Positions 7,813 to 15,861 of a stretch of 57,801 nt of DNA are shown here, one piece after another. Position 1 is the first letter of the stretch, and every line of letters starts with the position of its first letter. The notes under the pieces are model-generated. The model was given only the letters and a program-made list of their open reading frames with translations, made no database searches and was not told the origin of the DNA. The stretch is taken from contig NZ_JBHUEM010000013.1 of assembly GCF_042680805.1 (NCBI RefSeq), forward strand, positions 1 through 57,801, written 5' to 3'. This DNA is from Bacillus_CJ salitolerans (GTDB taxonomy: Bacteria > Bacillota > Bacilli > Bacillales > SA4). Made by a program: the position numbers and the translations under genes.

Positions 7813-8556
7813 ATGATTGAATTATATGATGATGAGAGACTCGATTATTTACTGGCGGAAGAGCTTCGTATTATTCAAAGTCCATCTGTATTTGCCTTTT
7901 CTTTAGACACCGTATTACTAGCTCGTTTTGTTTATGTTCCAATTCAAAAGGGAAACTTAATTGATTTATGTACAGGGAATGGTGTAATACCTTTATTATT
8001 AAGTCAACGAACAAAGGGAAATATTACAGGGGTAGAAATACAAGAACGAATCTATAATATGGCCAAAAGAAGTATTCAATACAACCAGCTTGAAAATCGA
8101 ATACAAATGATTCATGGTGATATTAAGGATATTCCGATGCAATTAGGACATGGCAAGTTTGATATTGTTACTTGCAATCCTCCTTACTTTCCTACGCCTT
8201 CTGATGCAGAGATTAACAAGAATCAACATTTAGCGATTGCAAGACATGAGATATATTGTACATTAGAGGATGTTGTTCGAGTAAGTAGCCAATTAGTTCG
8301 GGCTGGAGGAAAAGTAGCATTTGTTCATAGACCTGGACGATTATTAGATATTGTGACGTTAATGAGAAAGTATCGATTAGAACCGAAACGCTTACAATTT
8401 GTTTATCCAAAGCTAGGAAAAGAAGCAAATACAATCCTGATTGAAGGAATTAAAGATGGGAGTCCAGATCTTAAGATTCTTCCTCCGCTTATTGTTTATA
8501 ACGACCAAGGTGATTATACAAAGGAGCTACATCAAATACTTTATGGAAACTCCTAG
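7813..8556 (+). CDS. trmN6: tRNA1(Val) A37 N6-methyltransferase family protein (YabB)
   Basis: 247-residue Rossmann-fold SAM methyltransferase. Motif I is DLCTGNG (51-57), and the catalytic NPPY (122-125) marks an N6-adenine methyltransferase. By homology to E. coli TrmN6 (YfiC) it would methylate A37 of tRNA-Val; the Bacillus protein itself is less well tested. ATG 7813 follows AAAGGA. It overlaps yazA by 14 bases, and yazA overlaps rsmI, so the three form a translation-coupled RNA-modification operon. Confidence 0.88.
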   Translation: MIELYDDERLDYLLAEELRIIQSPSVFAFSLDTVLLARFVYVPIQKGNLIDLCTGNGVIPLLLSQRTKGNITGVEIQERIYNMAKRSIQYNQLENRIQMIHGDIKDIPMQLGHGKFDIVTCNPPYFPTPSDAEINKNQHLAIARHEIYCTLEDVVRVSSQLVRAGGKVAFVHRPGRLLDIVTLMRKYRLEPKRLQFVYPKLGKEANTILIEGIKDGSPDLKILPPLIVYNDQGDYTKELHQILYGNS

Positions 8557-8833
8557 TCATTACTTTTATGTAGTACTTTGCAATGATGGTAGCTTTTATG
8601 GAGGATATACGAATCAGTTAGAACGACGAATACAAGTACATAATGATGGAAAAGGGGCTAAATATACAAGAGTACGTACTCCTGTAATCCTACTATATTC
8701 AGAGGTGTACGACCAAAAAAGTGACGCAATGCGGGCTGAATATCAATTTAAGCAGCTAAAACGGAAGCAAAAAGAAATATTCTTACAGGAAAGAGGTGTT
8801 GAAAATGTGGGAACAGAAAAGCTTTCAACCTAA
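8543..8833 (+). CDS. yazA: GIY-YIG nuclease-domain protein YazA
   Basis: 96-residue single-domain GIY-YIG (UPF0213) protein. The motif appears as YFYVV...FYGGYTN in residues 7-22, followed by the conserved arginine in LERRIQVHN. The family is related to SLX1-type structure-specific nucleases, but no function is proven for the Bacillus member. ATG 8543 sits inside the end of trmN6 and probably relies on translational coupling, since no close Shine-Dalgarno is visible. An in-frame start 102 bases upstream would only add residues that shadow trmN6. Confidence 0.85.
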   Translation: METPSHYFYVVLCNDGSFYGGYTNQLERRIQVHNDGKGAKYTRVRTPVILLYSEVYDQKSDAMRAEYQFKQLKRKQKEIFLQERGVENVGTEKLST

Positions 8834-9677
8834 TACCGCTGGTGCCTTGTATCTCGTTCCAACTCCGATTGGAAATTTAGAGGATATGACAATTAGAGCC
8901 ATTCGAATTTTAAAAGAAGCAGATGTGATTGCGGCAGAAGATACCCGTGTTACAAGGAAGCTATGTAATTATTTTGAAATAACAACTCCTGTTACTAGTT
9001 ATCATGAGCACAACAAAGAGAAGAGCGGGAATCGGCTTTTAGATGATTTAAAATCTGGTAAAACTGTTGCATTAGTAAGCGATGCTGGTATGCCATCTAT
9101 TTCAGATCCAGGGTATGAGCTGGTGTGTTTAGCTTTGGAGCATCGATTTCCAGTTATTCCATTGCCAGGGGCTAATGCTGCAGTGACAGCGTTAATTGCA
9201 TCTGGTTTACCACCACAACCGTTTTACTTTTATGGATTTTTACCAAGACAAAAAAAAGAGAAAAAGGAAGTTGCTCTTGAATTAAAAAAAATACAAGCAA
9301 CAATGGTTTTTTATGAATCTCCTCATCGTTTGAAGGAAACCATCTTTTTTCTAAGAGACAGTTTAGGTGACCGCCAAGTTGTTATTAGCCGAGAACTGAC
9401 AAAAAAGTTTGAAGAATTTATTAGAGGTTCCTTGATAGATGTAAGTGAGTGGATTATGGAAAAAGAAATAAGAGGCGAATGCTGCATTATTGTAGAAGGC
9501 GCTTCTGAAGAAGAGTTAGTTAAGGAAGAACAATGGTGGGAGACATTCTCTATTACAGAGCATATCGAATATTACATAAACGATAAGGATATGTCATCAA
9601 AGGAAGCAATTAAGCAAGTTGCCTTGGATCGAAAATTACCAAAGCGAGAAGTTTATGACGTATATCATATTCAATAA
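8805..9677 (+). CDS. rsmI: 16S rRNA 2'-O-ribose C1402 methyltransferase
   Basis: 290-residue tetrapyrrole-methylase-fold enzyme that methylates the 2'-O of C1402 in the ribosomal decoding centre using SAM. Family landmarks are YLVPTPIGNLEDMT near residues 16-29, AAEDTRVTRKL, SDAGMPSISDPG and FYESPHRL. The ATG at 8805 has GAAAGAGG eight bases upstream; an upstream GTG at 8796 overlaps that site. The start is within yazA (29-base overlap). A long terminator shared with the convergent abrB follows. Confidence 0.94.
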   Translation: MWEQKSFQPNTAGALYLVPTPIGNLEDMTIRAIRILKEADVIAAEDTRVTRKLCNYFEITTPVTSYHEHNKEKSGNRLLDDLKSGKTVALVSDAGMPSISDPGYELVCLALEHRFPVIPLPGANAAVTALIASGLPPQPFYFYGFLPRQKKEKKEVALELKKIQATMVFYESPHRLKETIFFLRDSLGDRQVVISRELTKKFEEFIRGSLIDVSEWIMEKEIRGECCIIVEGASEEELVKEEQWWETFSITEHIEYYINDKDMSSKEAIKQVALDRKLPKREVYDVYHIQ

Positions 9678-9744
9678 ATCGTACACTTTCTACTGATTAC
9701 AGAAGTGTTTTTGCAAAAAAATACAAAGTGTATAATACATCTTT

Positions 9745-9799
9745 AAAAAAGCTAAACAATCGCCAGTGTCATTAGACTTGGTGATTGTTTAGCTTTTTT
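9745..9799. terminator. Bidirectional terminator between rsmI and abrB
   Basis: AAAAAAGCTAAACAATC on the left pairs with GATTGTTTAGCTTTTTT on the right (17 bp), with a further imperfect inner stem CCA/TGG. A-tract on one side and T-tract on the other let it serve both convergent genes. Confidence 0.92.
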
Positions 9800-9811
9800 G
9801 AAACAAATTTA

Positions 9812-10093
9812 TTATTTTGCTGTAAGATTGCCTTGAATCTCGCTGAGAATTTGTTCAGCACCTTCACGGCTTAAAATGATTTTTCCGCCAGCTAATGAGA
9901 TGTTGCTGTCGCTCACTTCACCTGTTACTTGACATGTCATGTTAGGCTTATACTTTTTTAGAATAATACGCTCATCATCAACATAAATTTCTAGCGCATC
10001 TTTTTCAGCAATACCTAAAGTACGTCTTAACTCTATTGGAATTACCACACGACCTAGCTCATCAACTTTTCTTACAATACCTGTAGATTTCAT
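9812..10093 (-). CDS. abrB: Transition-state regulator AbrB
   Basis: 93-residue DNA-binding protein and the only protein gene here on the minus strand. The N-terminal swapped-hairpin domain (MKSTGIVRKVDELGRVVIP, residues 1-50) binds AT-rich promoters. AbrB represses many post-exponential genes and is itself repressed by Spo0A~P; spoVG in this window is a classical target. The ATG follows GAGAGGGGAAT read on the minus strand. It faces rsmI convergently and is divergent from metG across a 500-base control region containing Spo0A boxes. Confidence 0.96.
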   Translation of the reverse strand: MKSTGIVRKVDELGRVVIPIELRRTLGIAEKDALEIYVDDERIILKKYKPNMTCQVTGEVSDSNISLAGGKIILSREGAEQILSEIQGNLTAK

Positions 10094-10146
10094 TTAAATA
10101 TTCCCCTCTCGCAAAATATAGCATTTTTCCTTATAATTCGTCATTA

Positions 10147-10153
10147 TTCGACA
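10147..10153 (-). promoter_or_regulatory. Isolated Spo0A-box match in the abrB leader
   Basis: TTCGACA on the + strand is TGTCGAA on the minus strand, a perfect match to the Spo0A box TGNCGAA, 54 bases upstream of the abrB start. It may be coincidental in AT-rich DNA, but two more lie upstream. Confidence 0.35.
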
Positions 10154-10307
10154 TTTCCTATAAATCTCATAATACCAGTCATTCCCAAAAGCGTCAATCT
10201 TTTATATGTAAAAAAATGATAATTTTTTTTGAAAGACTGAAATATCAACGTTTAACTTGTTAATCGAGTATAACCTTTAAATTAAATAAGAATCATTCTT
10301 ACAAATT

Positions 10308-10348
10308 ATTATAATGCAAATTCGACAAACTGCAATCTTTTTTCGACA
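10308..10348 (-). promoter_or_regulatory. abrB promoter region with two Spo0A boxes
   Basis: Read on the minus strand, TATAAT lies at 10313-10308, with TTGCAG at 10335-10330 as a weak -35 (16-bp spacer). Two perfect Spo0A boxes TGTCGAA lie at 10321-10327 and 10342-10348, 21 bp (two helical turns) apart. Tandem Spo0A boxes at the abrB promoter are established in B. subtilis, where Spo0A~P represses the gene. Another possible start lies upstream (TAGACA near 10398), in which case the boxes would sit just downstream of it, as in B. subtilis. The remainder of 10094-10500 is AT-rich with no gene seen. Confidence 0.65.
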
Positions 10349-10524
10349 AAAATTTCACTTTTCATAAATTTACCTATTCCATTAATTGTCTAATACCCTA
10401 ATTGGAAGAAGTTAATCCTCTTATTAAGACTTTTTTTAAAATGTATATTTTTTGTTTGGATTAGAAATAGTTGTGGATATATGGAAAGAAGGAGATCATT
10501 TTTAAACTTTTGGAAAGATATTTT

Positions 10525-10554
10525 TTGTTATGACTAGTTCTGATAAGATATGAT
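10525..10554 (+). promoter_or_regulatory. Candidate sigma-A promoter of metG
   Basis: TTGTTA (10525-10530), an 18-bp spacer and TATGAT (10549-10554), 40 bp before the metG start. No T-box leader with antiterminator is recognisable in front of metG. Confidence 0.45.
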
Positions 10555-10594
10555 ATAGAAGATATCAGTTGATACGGTTTAGGAGGACAAATGG

Positions 10595-12544
10595 ATGACA
10601 AATAATAAGACCTTTTATATTACAACCCCTATATATTATCCAAGTGGAAAGTTACATATTGGACATGCATATACAACAGTAGCTGGGGATGCTTTGGCTA
10701 GATACAAAAGACTAAGAGGTTATGATGTTCATTACTTAACCGGTACAGATGAGCATGGTCAGAAAATTCAACGTAACGCAGAAGAAAAAGGAGTTACACC
10801 TCAAGCCTATGTGGATGAGATTGTTGTCAGCATTAAAGAATTATGGGATAAGTTAGAAATTACATATGATGATTTTATTCGTACAACAGAGGATCGCCAT
10901 AAAGAGGTTGTTGAAAAGATCTTTGCAAGACTTGTCGAGCAAGGAGACATTTATTTAGATCAATATGAAGGATGGTACTGTACTCCATGTGAGTCCTTCT
11001 ACACAGAAAGGCAATTATCGGATGGAAATTGTCCTGATTGTAATCGAGCAGTTGAAAAGGTAAAAGAAGAATCATACTTCTTTAAAATGAGTAAGTATGT
11101 TGACAGACTACTGCAATATTACAATGATAATCCATCTTTTATTCAGCCGGAGTCAAGAAAAAATGAAATGATTAATAATTTTATTAAACCGGGCCTCGAG
11201 GATTTGGCTGTTTCAAGAACAACTTTTGACTGGGGAGTTAAGGTCCCAGGGGATCCAAAACATGTTATTTATGTTTGGATTGATGCACTATCAAACTATA
11301 TAACAGCACTAGGATTTGGTATGGACGATGATAGTAAGTATCAAAAGTATTGGCCTGCGGATGTCCATCTTGTAGGTAAAGAAATTGTTAGATTCCACAC
11401 TATCTATTGGCCGATTATGTTGATGGCATTAGATCTCCCATTACCTAAAAAGGTATTCGCACATGGATGGTTACTAATGAAGGATGGAAAAATGTCCAAA
11501 TCAAAGGGAAATGTGGTGGATCCAGTTACTCTCATTGATCGGTATGGATTAGATGCCCTTCGTTATTATTTATTACGTGAGGTTCCATTTGGATCTGACG
11601 GAGTATTTACTCCGGAAGGCTTTATTGAAAGAATGAATTTCGATTTAGCAAATGACTTAGGAAATTTATTAAACCGAACAATTGCCATGATTCAAAAATA
11701 CTTTGATGGAATTATTCCTACCTATAGTGGTGTTCAAAGTGAATTTGACGGAATTCTTGAGGACATGATGAAAGAAACTAGAGAAAAAGTAGAGACAGCG
11801 ATGGAGGATATGCAGTTTTCCGTTGCACTAACCTCCATTTGGCAGTTAGTTTCTAGAACAAACAAGTACATTGATGAGACACAACCATGGGTATTAGCAA
11901 AAGATGAATCTTCTCGTGAAATGTTAGGGTCAGTCATGTCACACCTTGTGGAGTCTTTAAGACAAACCTCTATTATGCTCCAACCTTTCTTGACGAAAAC
12001 ACCAGGTCAGGTTTGGGAGCAGCTAGGGATTAATGAATTGAATATCACAAGTTGGAATAGCCTTCTTGAATATGGGAACATTCCAGAAGGAACGAAGGTT
12101 CAACCGGGTCAACCCATTTTCCCAAGACTTGATGTCAAAGAAGAGGTAGAGTATATCAAGGAAAAAATGCAAGGGAAGGCTCCTATTGAAGAAGTCGAGT
12201 CAAAACCGGATGACTTGAATGAAGAGATTACAATTGATGATTTTATGAAAGTAGAATTAAGAGTCGCGGAGATTTTGGCTGCTGAACCTGTCAAAAAAGC
12301 AGATAAATTATTAAAAATTCAATTAGATCTCGGATATGAGAAGAGACAAGTTGTCTCAGGCATTGCGAAGTATTACAAACCTGAGGAGCTAGTCGGAAGA
12401 AAAGTGATTTGTGTCACAAATCTAAAGCCAGTAACGTTACGAGGAGAATTATCACAAGGAATGATATTAGCCGGTGAAAAAGACGGAGTATTATCATTAG
12501 CAACTGTTGATTCTACTCTCGTAAATGGAGCAAAAGTGAAATAA
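10595..12544 (+). CDS. metG: Methionyl-tRNA synthetase
   Basis: 649-residue class I synthetase that charges tRNA-Met with methionine. HIGH is at residues 21-24 and KMSKS at 299-303. A CPSF-type zinc knuckle is formed by Cys129/Cys132 and Cys146/Cys149. The C-terminal ~110 residues (from ITIDDFMKVELRVAEI) are a Trbp111/EMAP-II tRNA-binding domain that also dimerises the enzyme. ATG 10595 follows AGGAGGA. It is a single-gene unit, ended by a good terminator. Confidence 0.97.
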   Translation: MTNNKTFYITTPIYYPSGKLHIGHAYTTVAGDALARYKRLRGYDVHYLTGTDEHGQKIQRNAEEKGVTPQAYVDEIVVSIKELWDKLEITYDDFIRTTEDRHKEVVEKIFARLVEQGDIYLDQYEGWYCTPCESFYTERQLSDGNCPDCNRAVEKVKEESYFFKMSKYVDRLLQYYNDNPSFIQPESRKNEMINNFIKPGLEDLAVSRTTFDWGVKVPGDPKHVIYVWIDALSNYITALGFGMDDDSKYQKYWPADVHLVGKEIVRFHTIYWPIMLMALDLPLPKKVFAHGWLLMKDGKMSKSKGNVVDPVTLIDRYGLDALRYYLLREVPFGSDGVFTPEGFIERMNFDLANDLGNLLNRTIAMIQKYFDGIIPTYSGVQSEFDGILEDMMKETREKVETAMEDMQFSVALTSIWQLVSRTNKYIDETQPWVLAKDESSREMLGSVMSHLVESLRQTSIMLQPFLTKTPGQVWEQLGINELNITSWNSLLEYGNIPEGTKVQPGQPIFPRLDVKEEVEYIKEKMQGKAPIEEVESKPDDLNEEITIDDFMKVELRVAEILAAEPVKKADKLLKIQLDLGYEKRQVVSGIAKYYKPEELVGRKVICVTNLKPVTLRGELSQGMILAGEKDGVLSLATVDSTLVNGAKVK

Positions 12545-12560
12545 ATAGTAAGCTTTGCGG

Positions 12561-12592
12561 TAGGTGTTCAGGCTTGAACACCTATTGTTTTG
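12561..12592 (+). terminator. Terminator after metG
   Basis: Perfect 10-bp stem TAGGTGTTCA/TGAACACCTA with loop GGCT, then TTGTTTTG. Confidence 0.85.
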
Positions 12593-12785
12593 TAATGGTA
12601 AATTATTGTGATTAAATGTGAAACATTGCCGTTTTCGAGCGTGGTTTTATCAATATCCTTACTTGGTAGAACTCATTTTACGTGTTTTTCATCAATAGAA
12701 CGCATTATTTTTTGTAATATAATTGTTATGAAAGTGTAAGTTATGACATTAAAATCTATGTTAGAATGTGAAAAGGAGTTTGTCT

Positions 12786-13556
12786 ATGTTATTCGATACA
12801 CATGTACACTTAAATGCAGATCAATTTAAGGAAGACCTAGAGGCTGTAATCCAGCGTGCGATCGATAAAGGTGTTACAAATATGGTGGTGGTTGGCTTTG
12901 ATCGTCCCACTATTAATCGTGCAATACAGTTAGCAGAATCCTATGATTTCTTATATGCGTCTGTTGGTTGGCATCCAGTCGATGCAATTGATATGACCGA
13001 AGAAGATTTGGAATGGATTGAAGCATGGACAGAGCATCCAAAGGTAGTAGCGTTAGGTGAAATGGGCTTAGACTATTATTGGGACAAATCCCCAAAAGAA
13101 ATTCAGCAAGATGTATTTAGAAAGCAAATTCGTCTAGCCAAAAAAGTGAAATTACCGATCATTATCCATAATCGTGAAGCTACTCAAGATATAGTCGATA
13201 TTTTGCGTGAGGAAGGTGCAGCTGAAGTTGGCGGGATTATGCACTGCTTCAGTGGAAGTGTTGAAGTGGCTAAACAATGTGTAGACATGAATTTTTATAT
13301 CTCGTTAGGTGGTCCAGTCACTTTCAAGAATGCAAAAAAGCCAAAAGAAGTAGCAAAGGAAATTCCTCTAGACTATTTACTAATTGAAACAGACTGTCCG
13401 TATTTAGCACCACATCCATACCGCGGAAAACGGAACGAGCCAAGCTATGTTTCGTTAGTGGCAGAGGAAATAGCAAAATTAAAAGAATTAACTTATGACG
13501 AAGTAGTCCAAAAAACGTACGACAATGCTCGTCAAATTTTCAACATAAATGGATGA
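12786..13556 (+). CDS. yabD: TatD family metal-dependent hydrolase (YabD)
   Basis: 256-residue TIM-barrel hydrolase. Metal ligands are visible in FDTHVHL (His6, His8), GEMGLDYYW, IIHNRE, MHCFSG and ETDCPYL. TatD-family enzymes are 3'-5' exonucleases or D-aminoacyl-tRNA-deacylase-like proteins; the substrate of the Bacillus member is not established. ATG 12786 is seven bases after AAAGGAG; a GTG 18 bases upstream precedes that site and is rejected. Gene order metG-yabD-yabE-rnmV-ksgA matches B. subtilis. Confidence 0.92.
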   Translation: MLFDTHVHLNADQFKEDLEAVIQRAIDKGVTNMVVVGFDRPTINRAIQLAESYDFLYASVGWHPVDAIDMTEEDLEWIEAWTEHPKVVALGEMGLDYYWDKSPKEIQQDVFRKQIRLAKKVKLPIIIHNREATQDIVDILREEGAAEVGGIMHCFSGSVEVAKQCVDMNFYISLGGPVTFKNAKKPKEVAKEIPLDYLLIETDCPYLAPHPYRGKRNEPSYVSLVAEEIAKLKELTYDEVVQKTYDNARQIFNING

Positions 13557-13561
13557 TAGAA

Positions 13562-13655
13562 TTTGTCGAAATTTTCCTATCCTTGTCCTATTATAAAATG
13601 ATTCAAAAAAGTTCTACATGTCTCACCTGAATCATAGGATAACCTTGTCGACAAG
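13562..13655 (+). promoter_or_regulatory. Spo0A-box-like sites upstream of yabE
   Basis: TTTGTCGAA at 13562-13570 contains a perfect Spo0A box, six bases after the yabD stop. The palindrome CTTGTCGACAAG at 13644-13655 carries a 6-of-7 match on both strands. A perfect TATAAT at 13684-13689 lies further down, without a good -35. The sites are visible; their binding is inference. Confidence 0.3.
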
Positions 13656-13780
13656 TCTTTCTTTTCTTTCAAAAACTATTTTGTATAATAAGATTTACGG
13701 TCCAGAAAAAGAGGAAGAGTTGACAATCCGGTTAAAACTCTTTTATAATCTCTCAAGGAGAGAAGGAGGCGTTTTTCATC

Positions 13781-14977
13781 GTGAACTTAAACATGAAAAT
13801 GCTGTTTTCCGAATCTATGACGAAGAAGAGACTTACGATCATCCTTACTAGTTTCCTACTATTTACAGGCCTTCTAGCCTATGTAGTATATGAGGGAACA
13901 AAGCAATCTGTTACTTTGACATTAAATGGGGAAAAGACAGTGGTAAAAACACATGCGAACACTGTTGGGGATTTAATGGCAGAGCAACAAATTGAATTAA
14001 GAGATGAAGATGTAATTGAACCAAGTTTAGAAACCGTCATAAAAGATGATATGAGTATCGTTTGGAAAGCTGCAATACCGGTAGAGCTGGTATTAAATGA
14101 TGATTCAAAGGAAATCTGGACGACTGCACAAACCGTTCATGAATTCCTCACTGCACAAAAAATCAATGTAACAGAACATGATAAGCTAGAGCCAGGACTC
14201 AATGCTTCAATCGAGGCACATATGGAGATTTTAGTTGAAAGTGCATTTCAACTAACCCTTAATGTCGGCGGAGAAGAAAAGCAAGTATGGACCACTTCGA
14301 CTACTGTCGCTGACTTTTTAGAGCAGCAAGAGATCGCGCTAAATGAATTAGATCGAGTAGAACCTGAACTAGATACAATGGTGGATGTTAACTCTATCGT
14401 TAAGATAACGAGAGTGGAAAAGGTCACCGATGTAGTGGAAGAATCCGTAGATTATGCTGTCGTTACAAAGAATGATTCAGGCTTAACAAAAGGTAAACAA
14501 AAAGTGATTAGTGCTGGTGTAAAAGGTAAGGTTGCCAAGCATTATGAAATCATACTAGAAAATGGGAAAGAAATTTCTAGAGAATTAGTGAAAACTGAAA
14601 CTCTTTCTGAAAGTAAGGACCGTGTCGTGGCAATTGGAACAAAGGTTGCTACTCAACCTGTTGCATCAAGGGGAAGTGGAAAAGTTGCTAAGGAGTTTTA
14701 TGTAAACTCGACAGCTTATACGGCCTATTGCAATGGATGCTCAGGCATCACTAGTACGGGTATAAATTTAAAAGCAAATCCTAATATGAAGGTAATTGCA
14801 GTTGATCCAAGTGTTATACCTTTGGGAACAAAAGTGTATGTTGAAGGCTATGGATATGCAATTGCAGGCGATACTGGGTCTGCTATTAAAGGATATAAAA
14901 TTGATGTATTCTTCCCAACAAAGTCTGAAGCATATCGCTGGGGAAGAAAGAAAGTTAAAATAAAGATATTAGAATAG
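13781..14977 (+). CDS. yabE: Cell-wall protein YabE (ubiquitin-like repeats, G5, 3D domains)
   Basis: 398-residue exported, membrane-anchored wall protein related to resuscitation-promoting factors. Layout: short cytoplasmic head, one membrane segment about residues 18-36, three DUF348 ubiquitin-like repeats (about 42-205, each with a TVGDLM/TVHEFL/TVADFL motif), a G5 domain (about 210-290) and a C-terminal 3D domain (305-398) with the aspartates of AGDTG and YKIDVFF. The 3D domain resembles lytic transglycosylases of the MltA/Rpf type, so peptidoglycan cleavage is likely. It begins at GTG 13781 after GGAGG, at a slightly long spacing of 11. Confidence 0.9.
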   Translation: MNLNMKMLFSESMTKKRLTIILTSFLLFTGLLAYVVYEGTKQSVTLTLNGEKTVVKTHANTVGDLMAEQQIELRDEDVIEPSLETVIKDDMSIVWKAAIPVELVLNDDSKEIWTTAQTVHEFLTAQKINVTEHDKLEPGLNASIEAHMEILVESAFQLTLNVGGEEKQVWTTSTTVADFLEQQEIALNELDRVEPELDTMVDVNSIVKITRVEKVTDVVEESVDYAVVTKNDSGLTKGKQKVISAGVKGKVAKHYEIILENGKEISRELVKTETLSESKDRVVAIGTKVATQPVASRGSGKVAKEFYVNSTAYTAYCNGCSGITSTGINLKANPNMKVIAVDPSVIPLGTKVYVEGYGYAIAGDTGSAIKGYKIDVFFPTKSEAYRWGRKKVKIKILE

Positions 14978-14985
14978 ATTTCATG

Positions 14986-15012
14986 ACAGGGGATATATAT
15001 CCCCTGTTTTTT
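14986..15012 (+). terminator. Terminator after yabE
   Basis: Stem ACAGGGGAT/ATCCCCTGT with an AT-only loop, followed by six T. Confidence 0.9.
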
Positions 15013-15020
15013 AAATTATT

Positions 15021-15106
15021 CAGAAAGTATAAAAGTGTTTCTGCGTAATCCAGCTCCAGCCCTGGATCCTTTACTTGCCGGGCTAACAGGGCACTTGCGC
15101 TTTTTT
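15021..15106 (+). repeat. Dispersed structured repeat, miniature copy B
   Basis: Shortest family member: GTAATCCAGCTCCAGCCCTGG joined by a 12-base spacer to CCGGGCTAACAGGGCACTTG. Its arms differ from the other copies but still pair: GCCCTG (15059-15064) with CAGGGC (15087-15092). The interior of the longer copies is missing. It follows the yabE terminator. Confidence 0.65.
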
Positions 15107-15306
15107 ATGTTTATCTGTGTTTTTATGTTAAAATCATTCTGTGTCTTAAATGATATTTCGATGAAACAGACCGAATAGAAGTGATAAATATTATAAAGCC
15201 TATATAAGGGTAGAACGTGTGATTAAGATAATAATCCAATATAAATGTATTATCAATATATATAGACGAACAATACATATAAAAGTTTCATGTTTCGGAG
15301 GAAAAA
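15107..15306 (+). other. rnmV upstream region
   Basis: AT-rich spacer with a small inverted repeat (ATCATT/AATGAT around 15132-15153). I see no gene; the rnmV ribosome site CGGAGGA lies at its end. Confidence 0.4.
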
Positions 15307-15861
15307 ATGAAAATAAAAGAAGTAATTGTTGTAGAGGGTCGGGACGATACTGTTGCCATAAAGCGGGCTGTTGACGCAGATACCATTGAAACGAATGGGT
15401 CTGCAGTCAATGAAGAAACGATTGAAAAAATTCGGCTAGCACACCAAACTAGAGGCATCATAATTTTCACTGACCCTGATTATCCTGGTGAAAAGATTAG
15501 AAAGACAGTTTCAGAAAGTGTACCAGGCTGTAAGCATGCATTTTTAACTAAAGAAGATGCATTTGATAAGCGGAGGAAAAAGGTAGGCGTAGAGCATGCA
15601 TCTATTAAATCAATACGTGATGCTTTATCACAAGTACAACAAGAGTATATAGATATTCAAGAAGAGATTTCTTGGGAAGAACTTATTCAATTTGGATTAA
15701 TTGCTGGTGAAAAGGCGAAAGAAAGACGGAAGAAAATTGGCGAATCACTAAAAATTGGTTACACAAATGGAAAGCAATTATACAAAAAGCTCAAGATGTT
15801 CCAGATTTCTAGAGAACAGTTTGAAAATGTCATAAATAAGATTCTTCAGGAGGAAAGATAG
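15307..15861 (+). CDS. rnmV: Ribonuclease M5
   Basis: 184-residue Toprim-domain nuclease that matures 5S rRNA by cutting its precursor on a ribosomal-protein L18 complex. Toprim residues are visible: EGRDD (Glu10-Asp14) and the metal-binding TDPDYPG (Asp56, Asp58). ATG 15307 follows CGGAGGA. The last base of its TAG stop is the first base of the ksgA GTG start, so the two are translationally coupled, as is usual in Firmicutes. Confidence 0.95.
   Translation: MKIKEVIVVEGRDDTVAIKRAVDADTIETNGSAVNEETIEKIRLAHQTRGIIIFTDPDYPGEKIRKTVSESVPGCKHAFLTKEDAFDKRRKKVGVEHASIKSIRDALSQVQQEYIDIQEEISWEELIQFGLIAGEKAKERRKKIGESLKIGYTNGKQLYKKLKMFQISREQFENVINKILQEER

Noticed and set aside
10355..10594. T-box or S-box riboswitch in front of metG
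   Set aside because: I found no T-box sequence, specifier stem or terminator/antiterminator pair in this region.
13618..13851. 77-codon open frame upstream of yabE
   Set aside because: It overlaps the yabE ribosome site and start in another frame and covers likely promoter DNA.
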